Below, piece by piece: positions 34,745 through 45,439 of a stretch of DNA of 64,000 nt (positions are counted from its first letter, which is position 1; each line of letters begins with the position of its first letter). Position numbers and translations under genes: made by a program. Location: NCBI RefSeq assembly GCF_914767665.1, contig NC_059504.1, forward strand, positions 47,151,720-47,215,719. Reading direction: 5' to 3'. The notes under the pieces are model-generated. The model was not told the DNA's origin, did not search any database, and saw only the letters and a list, made by a program, of their open reading frames with translations. Source of the stretch: Harmonia axyridis (taxonomy: Eukaryota > Arthropoda > Insecta > Coleoptera > Coccinellidae).

Positions 34745-35260
34745 ACTGATTTCAGCTTCCAAATGTCTTCGCATGCTCGCGATGAGGCTTCTAATTTTCT
34801 CTCATTCATGGCCAAGGGCCTCATGGAGCTCTTGTAAATTATTGGGCGAAGGAACCATAGTTCTAACTCGCCTTCTCAGTGGTCCCATAGATGAAATGTT
34901 CGATGGAATTCAAGTCTGGACTTCGTGCTTACCAGTTGAACCTAGAAATTCCAGCCTCATTCAAGTATGCTGTAGGTTTGACTTTGTCAGTGTAGTGTTA
35001 GAAACTATATGTGTTAACGTGACCATTCAAATATATATAACTGTACTTCATCTGAGAAAAAGATGTTCTTGAACTTATAAACCTATTAATCTGCTGATTG
35101 TCGTTCAAAATGGCTCAGATGTATTGAGAATTTGAATTTTGGGAAGGACTTTGTGTAATTGTGTGAAATGCAATGATATCAGAAATGATCTAAGCGCATT
35201 CAAGACAAGTTACTCGTCCACATCCTTTTTTCGTGATCTCTTTATGTCAACATCATGATT
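34745..35260 (-). pseudogene. Tc1-like transposase remnant
   Basis: The minus strand reads NEAGISRFNW, a stop, then ARSPDLNSIEHF with the catalytic Glu. After frameshifts comes RRVRTMVPSPNNLQELHEAL, then IRSLIASMRRH, the C-terminus of an insect Tc1 transposase. The upstream part to about 35260 is too decayed to align. No TIR pair was found. Confidence 0.65.
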
Positions 35261-35495
35261 GAAAAAACAAAAATCATTTAATTCCTTTTCTTGATCAAAA
35301 GTCAGTTTGCAATTGAACAGTAAACCCCAAGCAGTGTTATTAAGTTTTCACCAACACGGGTACAAACACTCTTAATATAATAATTAATTGTATCCATAAA
35401 TGTTTCTTACATTGTATTTTGTACACTGCCCGAAATAGTCAACTGTGAGTTCTCGAGATTGGATACCTAAGACATCACAGTTCGAGCATATTATA

Positions 35496-36695
35496 CATAG
35501 GCGTACAACTTGGCTTCCGCCGTTTTTTCCGACATTCGAGGTTTTATTGTAAAAAACTGGTTATGCATTTACAATTCAAAGTATTTGTCATCGTTGGCCA
35601 CTACTTTCTCCCATCTTTCGGACAGTGTACGAATCCCGCTTTGAAAAAACTGGTCATATTTTGGAACGATCCAATTTATTTCTTCATAAGACCGAAAGTG
35701 CTGGTCAGTCAGGCCGTTTGCCATTGATCGAAATAAGTGATAGTACGAAGGAGCAACGTCTGGAGAATACGGCGGGTAGGGTAGAACCACCAGCATGTGG
35801 TCGAGTATTGTCATGCTGTAAAATCACTTTATCATGTCTCTCGTTCTATTGCGGCCGTTTGTCTTTCAATGCTCTGCTCAAACGCATTAATTGCGTTCGA
35901 TAACAATCGCCTGTGATTGTTTCAGTCGGTTTTAACAACTCTAAATACACTACGCCGAGCTGGTCCCACCAAATACTGTGCATGACCTTGGAACTGTGAA
36001 TATTCGGTTTGGCCGTCGATGTGGAAGTATGACCGGGATATCCCCATGATTTTCAGCGCTTGGGACTATCGTAATGAACCCATTTTTCGTCCCCAGTCAC
36101 AATTCGATGCAGAAATATTTTTCGTCTTTGCGTTGCAAGCAGCTGTTCACAAGCATACAAAAGCCGTTCAACATCTCTCGGCTTCAACTCGTACGGCACC
36201 CGATTTGCTTGTTTCTGAATCATTCCCATGACTTTCAGGAATTTTGAAATGGCGTGTTACGTTCGACGCGAGTCTTGATCTAGTCATGCCACCAATTCTG
36301 CATCTTCGAAAAGCATCTCTCTTTCACCGCCATCCTGGTCTTCGACTTCAAAATCACCGTTCTTGAAGAATTTAAACCACTCTTGGCACGTTCTCTCACT
36401 AATAGCGGTCTCACCATAGGTATTTGAGAGCATTCGATAAGCCTCAGCCTCAGATTTCTTTATATCAAAGCAGAAAATTGAAACCTCCCGCAAATGGCGA
36501 GAATTTGGCTCGTAAGCTGACATCTTTAATCGACAATAACTTTATGATGCAGACACAAATCGACTAATATTTCAATGGCGTTATGTTTACAAATACCTAA
36601 GCTTATTGTATGACATCTACGATATATTTATTTCGACTACCACTTAAATCTACAGTCATCTTTTGCAAAATGGCGGAAGCAAAGTTGTACACCAA
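35496..36695 (-). pseudogene. Mariner (DD34D) transposon, broken
   Basis: The ends carry CGTACAACTTGGCTTCCGCC (left) and, in reverse complement, TGTACAACTTTGCTTCCGCC (right). Minus-strand frames: the N-terminal HTH 36523-36284 with ERTCQEWFKFFKNGDFEVED, the central part near 36000-36200 (frameshifted), and the C-terminus 35814-35569 with YPPYSPDVAPSYYHLFRSMA. In that last block the third catalytic Asp (PSDYH) is replaced by Tyr, and the second Asp region is frameshifted. The enzyme is dead. A second copy is at 59790-60805. Confidence 0.85.
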
Positions 36696-36699
36696 AATA

Positions 36700-37548
36700 T
36701 TTCAAATCGATTCAAGATATTTATATCTTCATTTGTTTGGTTTTATTACTCGCAATTAAGATGTCTGAAACACTGGTTTGCTCACTAGCACTTGGAAAAC
36801 CTTAAGATTAAAGTGGAGACTGTTGAATGGACCAGCCTTCTTGGATTTTGATGGTATCGGTCCATATTCACTTGATTTCCGCATTTTTCTTATGGCGTTC
36901 AAGTCGTCCTTCTGTCAATGTCGTGTTTTGAGGTTAAATCAACAATCAATGACTTTTGGCAGATGCAATGAAAATTTTAAAATGATGCCGCTGATTTGTT
37001 ATTTCTTTGTATAATGCCACCTTAAAGAAAAAAAGGAAAAGAGACTCATGCTGAGCCGTGTCGCCAGAATTATCTTAAAAAAAATCCTATCAGGGAACAC
37101 ACTAGTAAGAAATAATTGCCCTGAAAGAAAATATAGGTATAAGCAGATTTCACCTTTCTTTTTGAAGCAATTAGGAAGTTAATCCGAGTAGTATAGTATT
37201 ATCGACGAAGCGAATCCTCAAACAAAAAGAGCATCAACATTGCCATCGGAGAAATTTGATGAGTATTAATATAGTCATCTTTATTCCCCGGAACCTGGAA
37301 TATCGAAAACAATAAGGCTTTTCAGATACAAAGTATGGAATGAAACGAACACAAAAAAGTCATTGCGATGGAGTAACTGGAGACGCGCGGGGGGGAGAGA
37401 AAGGGGGGTTGGGGGTTTACGGAGGGAGCCCTGAAAGGAAGCTGGCAACAATACACAATGTTCTGTCGACGAGTCGTGTGGTAGATCTGGGCACAATAGA
37501 GCTGAAAGAATAGCCGAATGCACCGGCCGTGAATGCCGTATAAAAGAA
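36700..37548. other. No gene recognised
   Basis: It includes a G-run/purine-rich patch (37385-37430). The 185-codon minus-strand frame 37838-37281 is discussed under rejected calls. Confidence 0.5.
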
Positions 37549-37549
37549 G

Positions 37550-38642
37550 TCACTTCTATATAATTGTGTAAATAAAGGACATGCTTTCGGATCCCGTGTA
37601 AAAGAGCTCCGCGATTCTTTAAACTACAGTTGCAGCTCGGCATTCCATATCGAGAGCCTCCTCCTGACCCCTGCTCATTATTCAAATTTCCTTCCCCTTT
37701 CTCCTCGATATTTCTGGAGTGTAGAAAGAATTTCCTGAATTTGGTTTCGACCGGGATTCGCTGTTTTATCGATTTTTTGTGGATGTTTGAGGGTACTAAG
37801 AAGCTGTACTGTTGTATTGGATCTATTCTAATTGACAAAGAAACTGTAACACCCAGAAGGAGCTGTTTAAATTAAAATTTTTTTTTGGTAAAACATACAT
37901 AGTATAGCAAAGAGTAAATGATTAAAATTTGGAGACAAAACTAAGGGTTTACAAATTTTTTTTGATGAATTTGTCAATAATGTATTTGTCCACCGCGATT
38001 ATCCATACACTCCCCAACACGTCTCGGCATTGATGCAATAAGATGGTCCATCTTCTTGGGGGATACTATCCCAAGCTACCTGTACTTCATGTCTCACAGC
38101 TGCCAAAGTCCTTGGGGGCTGGGGTAAATTTACCCATGATGTCCCAAACATGCTCTATGGGCGAAATATCAAGGATCTGGGCGGCCATGGCAAAATATTC
38201 ACATAGGTCGCTTCAAAAAAACTTAAACTAACTCTGGCAACATAAGGTCGATCATTATCTTGTTGAAATATTGGATTCTCGAGCTGATTAAGATAAGGGA
38301 GAACAAATGGCTCCACTATTTCTTGAAGGTAAGGTGGCACTGTCATGTTACCCCAAATAAAGACTAAAGGTGACCTAATTGCATGTGCAAAAGCACCCCA
38401 TTTCATAACGCCTACTGTCCGGTGTACATGACGCTCAACATCAAACTGAGATTTAAGTCTTTCTCCCCGACGTCGTCTAATATTTCTTCGGCCATCATGT
38501 GCACCCAAGGAGAATCGAGATTCATCAGAAATGACGACCTGATGCCATTCCACATTCCAATGTTGATGTTCCCTGCACCGCTGTAATCGTTGCCGGTGAT
38601 GCTCAACCATCACGGGTATAACAAGATGGGGCCGATAATGCG
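37550..38642. repeat. Duplicated segment, copy A
   Basis: From CACTTCTATATAATTGTG it is collinear with copy B beginning at 40532: the same 300-bp lead (ACATGCTTTC, CTCCGCGATTCTTTAAAC) followed by the same Tc1 end. Copy B has a 40-odd bp extra piece near 40790. Copy A stops at 38642, where LTR-like DNA begins. Confidence 0.8.
37858..38642 (-). pseudogene. Tc1 family G transposase, copy A
   Basis: Minus strand, starting inside the element at 38642. Frame 38613-38155 reads EWHQVVISDESRFSLGAHD (first Asp), LVFIWGNMTVPPYLQEIVEP and ENPIFQQDNDRPYVARVSL (second Asp). A frameshift just before PIEHVWDIMG disrupts the Glu block, and DNRGGQ-like C-terminal codons follow to about 37980. The TIR side ends AGAAGGAGCTGTTTAAATT at 37855-37875. 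DD34E spacing by comparison with copy C. Inactive, lacking its N-terminus. Confidence 0.8.
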
Positions 38643-38912
38643 CTGTATAAACAACTATTTACAGATGATTTATTTCAACTACAACATTAATTTATTTCCA
38701 CTGCTACATTAATTTATTTCCACAACTCATATCTACTTGACTGTATGGCACTAACTGCCGTTTACGTCGACACTGCCCTCCTCTGCGGCTTCCATTGGTT
38801 ATATACTGCTGGCATCTCTCCCTAGAAGGGACTTGATCTTTCTATAGAGCTCTCGATGTGTCCGGTACCTTCTAGAAAGAGACAATGACGTAGTGCTTGA
38901 GAGTTCGTTACA
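38643..38912 (-). mobile_element. Candidate solo LTR
   Basis: On the minus strand this 270-bp segment runs from TGTAACGAACTCTCAAGC to ...TTTATACA, so it has TG...CA ends. It has a TATATAA box (about 38798), a duplicated AATAAATTAATGT poly(A)-signal-bearing word, and no coding. No target duplication is seen, because its two sides belong to the ends of the duplicated segments A and B. Confidence 0.45.
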
Positions 38913-38920
38913 CTTCTATA

Positions 38921-40531
38921 CAGGGTGTTTCCTAAACATGCGGCAAAAATTCAGGGGGTTGTTCCTTGGACTATTTTAAGCATGTTTTGTCCTTGGATGA
39001 TTTTTGAAAAACCTCTTTGTTTCGAAGATACAGGGCGAACAACATTTTTCATATTTTTAAAATTAATAATAGTTTAAATAAAAATGCGTACCACACTGTG
39101 TTTACTAAGTAGGTACAATTTATTTTTAAATTTGTTTAACAACATTCCAATTACTAAAAACGGCCAGTTTTTTGACTAAAAATTGATAAGTGCAGATGGT
39201 AAAGGAATACAGATTAAACACGGTTTTCATTTGAATTCGTTTTGTGATGTATTAGCAATTAACATTTTATCTTTGACTATTATGAATCGCTATACAAACA
39301 CCGAGATGACTGACATGCATTTCATTTATGGACTTGCTGATGGAAATTCATTAAAAGCTAGGAGGTTGTACATTGAACGATTTCCTGGGCGTAATATTCC
39401 TGACAGAAAATTGTTTCAAAATATTCATCAACGTCTGCATGAAACAGGCGCATTGAAAAAAATGGGGGGACCAGGAAAACCAAACACAGTAAGAACGGTG
39501 GAACTGGAAGAGAATGTGCTGGACATGATCGAAGAAGACCCTAGTACTTCTACTCGAAAAATTTCCAATACTCTGAATGTGAGTAATAAGACTGTTTGGA
39601 AAATTCTTAAAGACAATTTGTTATACCCATACCATATGCAACGCGTTCAGGCACTTATTCCTACTGATTTTCCCCCACGTATTGCATTTTGTCAATGGCT
39701 TTTAACCACATTAGTTCAAATTCCTCAATTACTGACGCTGATTCTTTTTACCGATGAAGCGAATTTCTCAAGAAATGCAATAAGAAATTTTCATAACAAC
39801 CATGTATGGGCCGACGAAAATCCACATGAGGTAATTGAAGATCGTTTTCAGCATCAGTTCTCATTGAATGTTTGGGTTGGTATTATGGGTGACTGCCTAA
39901 TAGGGCCGATATTTTTAACAGAAAGACTTACTGGGGACGTGTATCGCAACTTTTTAGAACAAACGTTACCTCTGTTTTTGGAGGATGTACCATTGGCAAT
40001 AAGACATGCAATGTGGTTTATGCACGATGGTGCACCAGCGCATTTTAGTTTGGTTGCTCGTGAGTTTTTAACATTAACATACGGAGATCGCTGGATTGGA
40101 AGAGGTGGAACTCATTTATGGCCTGCTCGTTCCCCGGACTTAAACCCCTTAGATTATTTCCTATGGGGCCATCTAAAATCATTAGTTTATACCACTCCAG
40201 TAGAAAATGTGGAAGACTTGCGAAATCGGATCATTGCTGGGTGTAACTTAATAAGAAATGATCCTGGTGTTTTTGAAAGGGTTCGGCAGTCAATGAGGAG
40301 AAGATTGGATGCTTGTATGCTGGCTAGAGGTGGTCATTTTCAAAAGTTTTTGTAGGTTGAGTTGAATTTTCATGTAATTTTTCATAATAAAATGTTATTA
40401 TCTGAAATTTTGTTTCCCCTATATCTTCGAAACAAATAGGTTTTTCAAAAATCATCAAAGGACAAAATATTCTTAGAATAGTCCAGGGAACAACCCCCTG
40501 AATTTTTGCCGCATGTTTAGGAAACACCCTG
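38921..40531 (+). mobile_element. Intact DD41D Tc1/mariner-superfamily transposon
   Basis: It has TIRs of about 120 bp starting CAGGGTGTTTCCTAAACATG on both sides, differing at only a handful of bases, and TA on each flank (38919-38920, 40532-40533). It is 1611 bp with a full transposase. It lies a few bases inside the left border of duplicated segment B. The near-identical ends and unbroken ORF make it the youngest complete transposon in the window. Confidence 0.9.
39282..40355 (+). CDS. DD41D transposase with DUF4817-type HTH
   Basis: The 357-codon frame begins MNRYTNTEMTDMHFIYGLAD; an upstream in-frame start at 39183 would add 33 residues unlike the family, so I prefer 39282. Residues 5-60 form the HTH domain typical of DUF4817 proteins (GLADGN..KARRLY..RFPGR.IP...LF..IHQRLHETG). 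A GPGKP linker and a second HTH (about 88-118) follow. The DDE/D core has D158 (LFTDEANF), D249 (MHDGAPAH) and D291 (SPDLNPLDYFLWG), so 41 residues separate the last two Asp. This is the DD41D (rosa-like) class. All catalytic residues are intact. It would cut at the CAGGGTG ends and insert at TA. The last residues are ARGGHFQKFL. Confidence 0.9.
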   Translation: MNRYTNTEMTDMHFIYGLADGNSLKARRLYIERFPGRNIPDRKLFQNIHQRLHETGALKKMGGPGKPNTVRTVELEENVLDMIEEDPSTSTRKISNTLNVSNKTVWKILKDNLLYPYHMQRVQALIPTDFPPRIAFCQWLLTTLVQIPQLLTLILFTDEANFSRNAIRNFHNNHVWADENPHEVIEDRFQHQFSLNVWVGIMGDCLIGPIFLTERLTGDVYRNFLEQTLPLFLEDVPLAIRHAMWFMHDGAPAHFSLVAREFLTLTYGDRWIGRGGTHLWPARSPDLNPLDYFLWGHLKSLVYTTPVENVEDLRNRIIAGCNLIRNDPGVFERVRQSMRRRLDACMLARGGHFQKFL

Positions 40532-42010
40532 TATAATTGTGTAAATAAAGGACATGCTTTCAGATCCCGTGTAAAAGAGCTCCGCGATTCTTTAAACTAC
40601 AGTTACAGCTCGGCATTCCATATCGAGAGCCTCCCCATGACCCCTGCTCATTATTCAAATTTCCTTCCCCTTTCTCCTCGATATTTCTGCAGTGAAGAAC
40701 GAATTTCCTGAATTTGGTTTCGACCGGGATTCGCTTTTTTATCGATTTCTTCTAGATGGTTGAGGGTACTAAGAAGCTGTACTGTTGTAGGTTTTCGGAC
40801 GCCTTGGCACCTATTGGACTATGGTTGTGTGTATTGGATCTTCACTGACAAAGGAACTGCAACACCCAGAAGGAGCTGCTTAAATTTTAATTTTTTTTTT
40901 GGTAAAACATAGATAGAATAGCAAGGAGTAAATAATTGAAATGTGGAGAAAAAAACAAAGGGTTTACAATTTTTTTAATGTGTTTGTCCACCGCGATTAT
41001 CTATACACTTCCCAACACTTCTCGGCATTGATGCAATAGGATGGTCTTTTTCTTCTTGAGGGATACTATCTCAAGCTACCTGTACTTCATGTCTCAGAGC
41101 CGTCAAAGTCCGTGGGGGCTGGGGTAAATTTCCAATCCTTCTACCCATGATGTCCCAAACATGCTCTTTGGGAGAAAGATCGGACAATCTGAGCGGCCAT
41201 GGCTCTGACAAAGTTTAAACTAACTCTGGCAACATGAGGTCGGGCATTATTTTGCTGAAACATTGGATTCTCGAGCCGGTTAAGGTAAGGGAGAACATAT
41301 GGCTCCACTATTTCTTGAAAATAACGCAGTGCTGTCATGTTACCTCGAATGAAGCCTAAAGGTGACCTACTTACATGTGGAATAGCACCCCATACCATAA
41401 CGCCTACTGTCTGATGTACACGAGGTCAACATCAAACTGAGGTTCAGGTCTCTCTCCCCGACGTTGTCTAACCCTTCTTCTTTCATCATGTGCTCCCAAG
41501 GAGAATCGAGATTCATCAGAAAATACGACCTGATGCCATTCCACACTCCAATGTTGACGTTCTCTGCACCTCTGTAATCGTTGCCGCCGATGCTCAACCC
41601 TCAGAGGTAACACAAGATGGGATCGATAATGCTGCAGTCCAAAAGAATTTATCCGGTAGTAAACCGTTCCGACAGTTACAGGATGACCTCAGGGTCATTT
41701 AAGGTCTATCTATTATCGAGTCGCCAGATCTCAGACTAGCCGATTATTGTTCATCTCGAAATAATTTTGGCCAGTTATCTCCATTCACGGCTGACACTAT
41801 ATGTTGCCTCAACGCCTGGCATTCTTCCCCTGACAGCAATGATGTGAATGTGCCTAAGCGTAGTGACGAGCACTGCTCATGAACTACCTTTTGCACTGCT
41901 GAGCTGAGTAACAGGATGGCCTTGTTCTCCTAACCACTCATCAGCCAAAGATCGAGTTGTCGCAAATGGGTTTCTAATGGCCATAAGTCTTAGACATCCA
42001 TCTTGAACTT
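40532..42010. repeat. Duplicated segment, copy B
   Basis: This is the second copy of segment A, starting ATTGTGTAAATAAAGGACAT right after the DD41D element and continuing beyond the A break point into the N-terminal part of the Tc1 element. A 225-bp insertion at about 41696-41921 is bracketed by AGTTACAGGATG and AGTAACAGGATG. Confidence 0.8.
40865..42010 (-). pseudogene. Tc1 family G transposase, copy B
   Basis: Minus-strand order: VQDGCLRLMAIRNPFATTRS-like N-terminal region (42000-41930), insertion, LRVEHRRQRLQRCRERQHWS, VVFSDESRFSLGAHDERRR (first Asp), GFIRGNMTALRYFQEIVEPY, then FQQNNARPHVARVSL. The second catalytic Asp is changed to Asn (near 41250). Frameshifts follow before the Glu block, which runs to about 40990. 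Inactive. Confidence 0.8.
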
Positions 42011-42186
42011 CATTGTGCCCCTTCGCACAGTTGCATACAAATGTATGGCAGGCGGATTTCTCCGCCCCGGCCCGACTCGCCTAATGGACTCCTAGTTTAA
42101 ATGTGTAATTGGAATTGAATTTCAATTTGATAACGTTCTCAAAAATATTATTCAAATTTTCATTATTCTATTGAGAGTATGTTTCA

Positions 42187-42533
42187 GGGTCGATTCCACA
42201 GGTTATCCTTAAACCATTAACTTAACTAAGCTCCGCTTAGACTAAATGTAACTTAGATCCATAATCATTAAATCATAATCCATAATAAATAATATAAAAA
42301 ATAAACGCACAAAAGACTCCAAACCTTTGATACTCCAACTTGAGTAATTTCTAGACGTTTTATGGCAAATCTGATATTTGTTAAGCTCAACTCAACGTTA
42401 AGCTGAACCCAATCTCAGGCTTGAATTTAGAGAGATTAAAGGTCCACTTAGCGATCGGTGGAATGCGTTAAGTGAAGCTTAAGCGATTTAAGTGAGGCTT
42501 ATGATTTGAGGGGAACCTGTGAAATCGGCACTG
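42187..42533. mobile_element. TIR MITE
   Basis: The left end CAGGGTCGATTCCACAGGTT and the right end, reverse complement CAGTGCCGATTTCACAGGTT, are inverted repeats. The inner parts share CTTAA-rich words. No coding. Harbinger-like by style only. Confidence 0.55.
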
Positions 42534-42544
42534 TGTCATTTTTA

Positions 42545-44150
42545 GTCATTTATTTTTCAACATATAATGTTTATGCTCCATTATAGTGCAAGAAGCATAG
42601 GAAAAACAATATCTTTATTTCAGTTTCTAGAGATAAAAACAATCCATATAACAAAAATGATTCGAAATCAGCCGAAATAATAAGATCTGATAGTTAAAAT
42701 GGATAGTTGAATTGAAAAAGTAACTAAGTGAGGATTTATAAAGTTAAATGCATCACACAAACTATACCATGTCACTAAATAAGAGCCGGGCCTGGCGCAC
42801 AGATGGCACCACCAGCGGCATACCACTTTTTTTCATTAATACCGATCAATCTTCAAGAGATGCGTGGTAAAATTTCGGAACATATGGTTAATTCTGAGGA
42901 TTGATGGATAGATATGAAAGCATGTTTCTGCTCTTTCGATATCAGCATTCTAGTATTTAATTGTTTTTTATTGCTTTCAGAAAATATGAAATTGCTACTT
43001 ACGAAATTGGAATTTTAGGAATAATTTTTTGTCACCAAATCTACTCTCTTATGCTACCAATTTAAAAAAAAATTACTAAAATCGATTGACTGTTCCAAAA
43101 CTTAACGCCTTTTAAATTGTCGAAACCATAAGTTCTGAGGCGCCTTTGAATATCACTTCTTTACTGATATAGAATTCCTCTAGCCAGACATCCTGTATAT
43201 TTTTTAAGACTTTGAACACCTTAACATTAAATAGAAAACGTGGTGCGCAAAATGTTTCCCCGGCAAAAACGTGCATAACATATTTTCAAAGAATTTAAGA
43301 CATGAAATCGAAAACATGTGCCAATAACCTGAAAGCAATTTATGAAGGGTCCTCTATTCTTAATATTTTCGAGGTTATGGATTTCAAAATATTTTGATAT
43401 GCAGACACGTCGCCGTCGGTGACATCGTTTCTGAGAGAGCCATAAATTATAACATATTTCAGTTATATGTCCGATTGCACTTTTCGAAGGTGGTGCGGCT
43501 TATCTCCGCTAAACACACAGTTTATGATCTGTAAAGAAACATGAATAATTTGAAAACATTTATGACAATGACTGTACCCAAATCCCCGGATTAGGTAGGT
43601 ACTTTTATTGCAACTGAACGTCCGTTGGTTCCTTCCTGGAACCTAACCATTGCAACCTTATATTTGGCACTCAATTTCCGAGAGAGTTTGTTAGTTTTAT
43701 TGCTGTATTACATTGTTCGGAATTCGGAAATCCCTAGACCGTCTATTTTAAAGAACTTGGACCACTGTACAACACATTGAGATATGCCAATATCTTCTTC
43801 TTCTTCGAGTACTTTCTCCGCGTCAGAGCAATCATCATGGTGATTTTATTTATTTTTGAATACCAATATCTACGACATCGAATATCGGATCGAATAAATA
43901 TTTTCATTAATTTTTGACAAATGAAGTCAAATATCGAAAGAGAAAGTTTTGAAGCATTGTGAAATATGTATTAAACTTTGACTTTTTGGTTTCTATCTTG
44001 AATCCTATTTTTATATCTTTTTCAATATGATGTTGTTGAAGAATTTATAGAAATTTTGTCTTTTCTGTTCTTTCTGTTTGTAAAATTGAAAGTATAATAA
44101 TAATAAATAAAAATATTCATTTAGCACTTGGCTAGTATAAAAATTGAGAA
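42545..44150. other. No gene recognised
   Basis: AT-rich DNA without a domain-bearing frame. A lone reverse-oriented CCTGTATA word near 43190 has no partner. Confidence 0.5.
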
Positions 44151-44159
44151 TATAAGGTG

Positions 44160-45430
44160 AAGGAATTTCTAATAAGAGGTTACAATATGAATAGCCCGCT
44201 ATCTGGGCAGCTGTCATCTTTTGACATTTGACACGTAAAACTACACCATCACTAAAAATGGAACGATACACGATTATAAATTATTGAACTTCACTACAAA
44301 TATTGTGAAATTCGCAAAACTGAAGATGTTTTGGGCCGTCGTGAACTGATGAAAGATTTTGAGTTGTTAGGACAAGTGGGACGATCAAGCGTGGTCTCAG
44401 GGGGGCCGAGGGGTTTCACACTTGAAATATGAAGCAGACAAGGTACGTAATGAAATTAATAACGGTATTAGTTGTGAATCACAAAATTCACATCTTTTCC
44501 GTAGAAGTGTACAAAAATTACCCAATTGATACACCAACGGCAGAAATATCAACAAATTATGATGAGAATTCAAATAAGGGTAACATAAAAATGAATGAAT
44601 AGCTCGTTACAATATGTTTGAAATCCTCATCCCTAGAGAACGTGTTTCAACTGAAATTGCAGATGTAATTTCGGCTGTACCTGTAGCTGTCGGCACGAAT
44701 GTTTGATGATTTTATTACCCTTGTAGTTGCTGTTATGGATAGACCAGAAAGTGCAAATTTGTCTGGAATGTTTTTTATCTGAAATTTTTTCCGAGATTAG
44801 AATAGAAAAAAGACAGGCAAAATTTGTTACTTGTTTCGTATTGTTGTTTGGGCAAATTTTTCGGGGATTTTTTCTATCTGGTTTTTCCGTGTTTTGCATC
44901 GGATTTAGTTTAGTCATTTTTATAATGTTATATTAATTTCTAATGAATGGTTAAAACCCTGATAAGTATATAAATATGACCAATAATATGAAAAACTATA
45001 TAACTATGAATATTTTCGAGAATTGAGGACTTGATGTCAGTGATCTGGGACTTGTAATAGGTCACATATAAAAACTTGAAGCCCATGAGGGCAACCCCCC
45101 CCCCAAAATTTAAGGCTAAGATATTGATGTGGACGACAATTATTGTCAACAACACGTTGCTAAGTACGTGCTACACAAGTAACAAAACATTAACATTCTT
45201 GCAAGAAAAAGTACCTGGCCTTGTTATTCTTTGAAGAGGTGATAATATTGGCCCTCAAGATCATGTGATTTAACACCTTTAGACTTTCTTCTTTGTGAGC
45301 GCGTCTATGCCAATGCTCCACAATCGATTCAAGACCATAAAGATGGAATTAGTGAAGTTATCGAGAGCATACAACCGCAAATGTGTGAATTGGTCATGTA
45401 AAATCAAAGGAAAAGGGTATGGTGCTGCAA
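44160..45430 (+). pseudogene. Mariner-like family B, copy 1, decayed
   Basis: The 5' part (44190-44450: AGCTGTCATCTTTTGACATT, then an ATG at 44258 opening MERYTI and, after shifts, HYKYCEIRKTEDVLGRRELM) matches 55770-55930. The 3' part (45110-45420) reads DIDVDD.YCQQHVAKYVLHK, then PSRSCDLTPLDFLLCERVYA, NAPQSIQDHKDGISEVIESI. It is a SPDLTPLD-type DDD transposase related to the DD41D group. The segment between, 44500-45100, is not alignable. Many stops. Confidence 0.6.
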
Positions 45431-45439
45431 CCAAAGCCG

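Noticed and set aside
35426..35455. Candidate Tc1 tip TACACTGCCCGAAATAG as right end of the 34.7 kb Tc1 remnant
   Set aside because: It is oriented as a left tip, and the only possible partner (34410) does not mirror it.
37281..37838. 185-codon minus-strand ORF
   Set aside because: No recognisable motif; low-complexity Ser/Pro/Leu-rich; it spans the border of duplicated segment A, and copy B carries an extra piece in the matching region.
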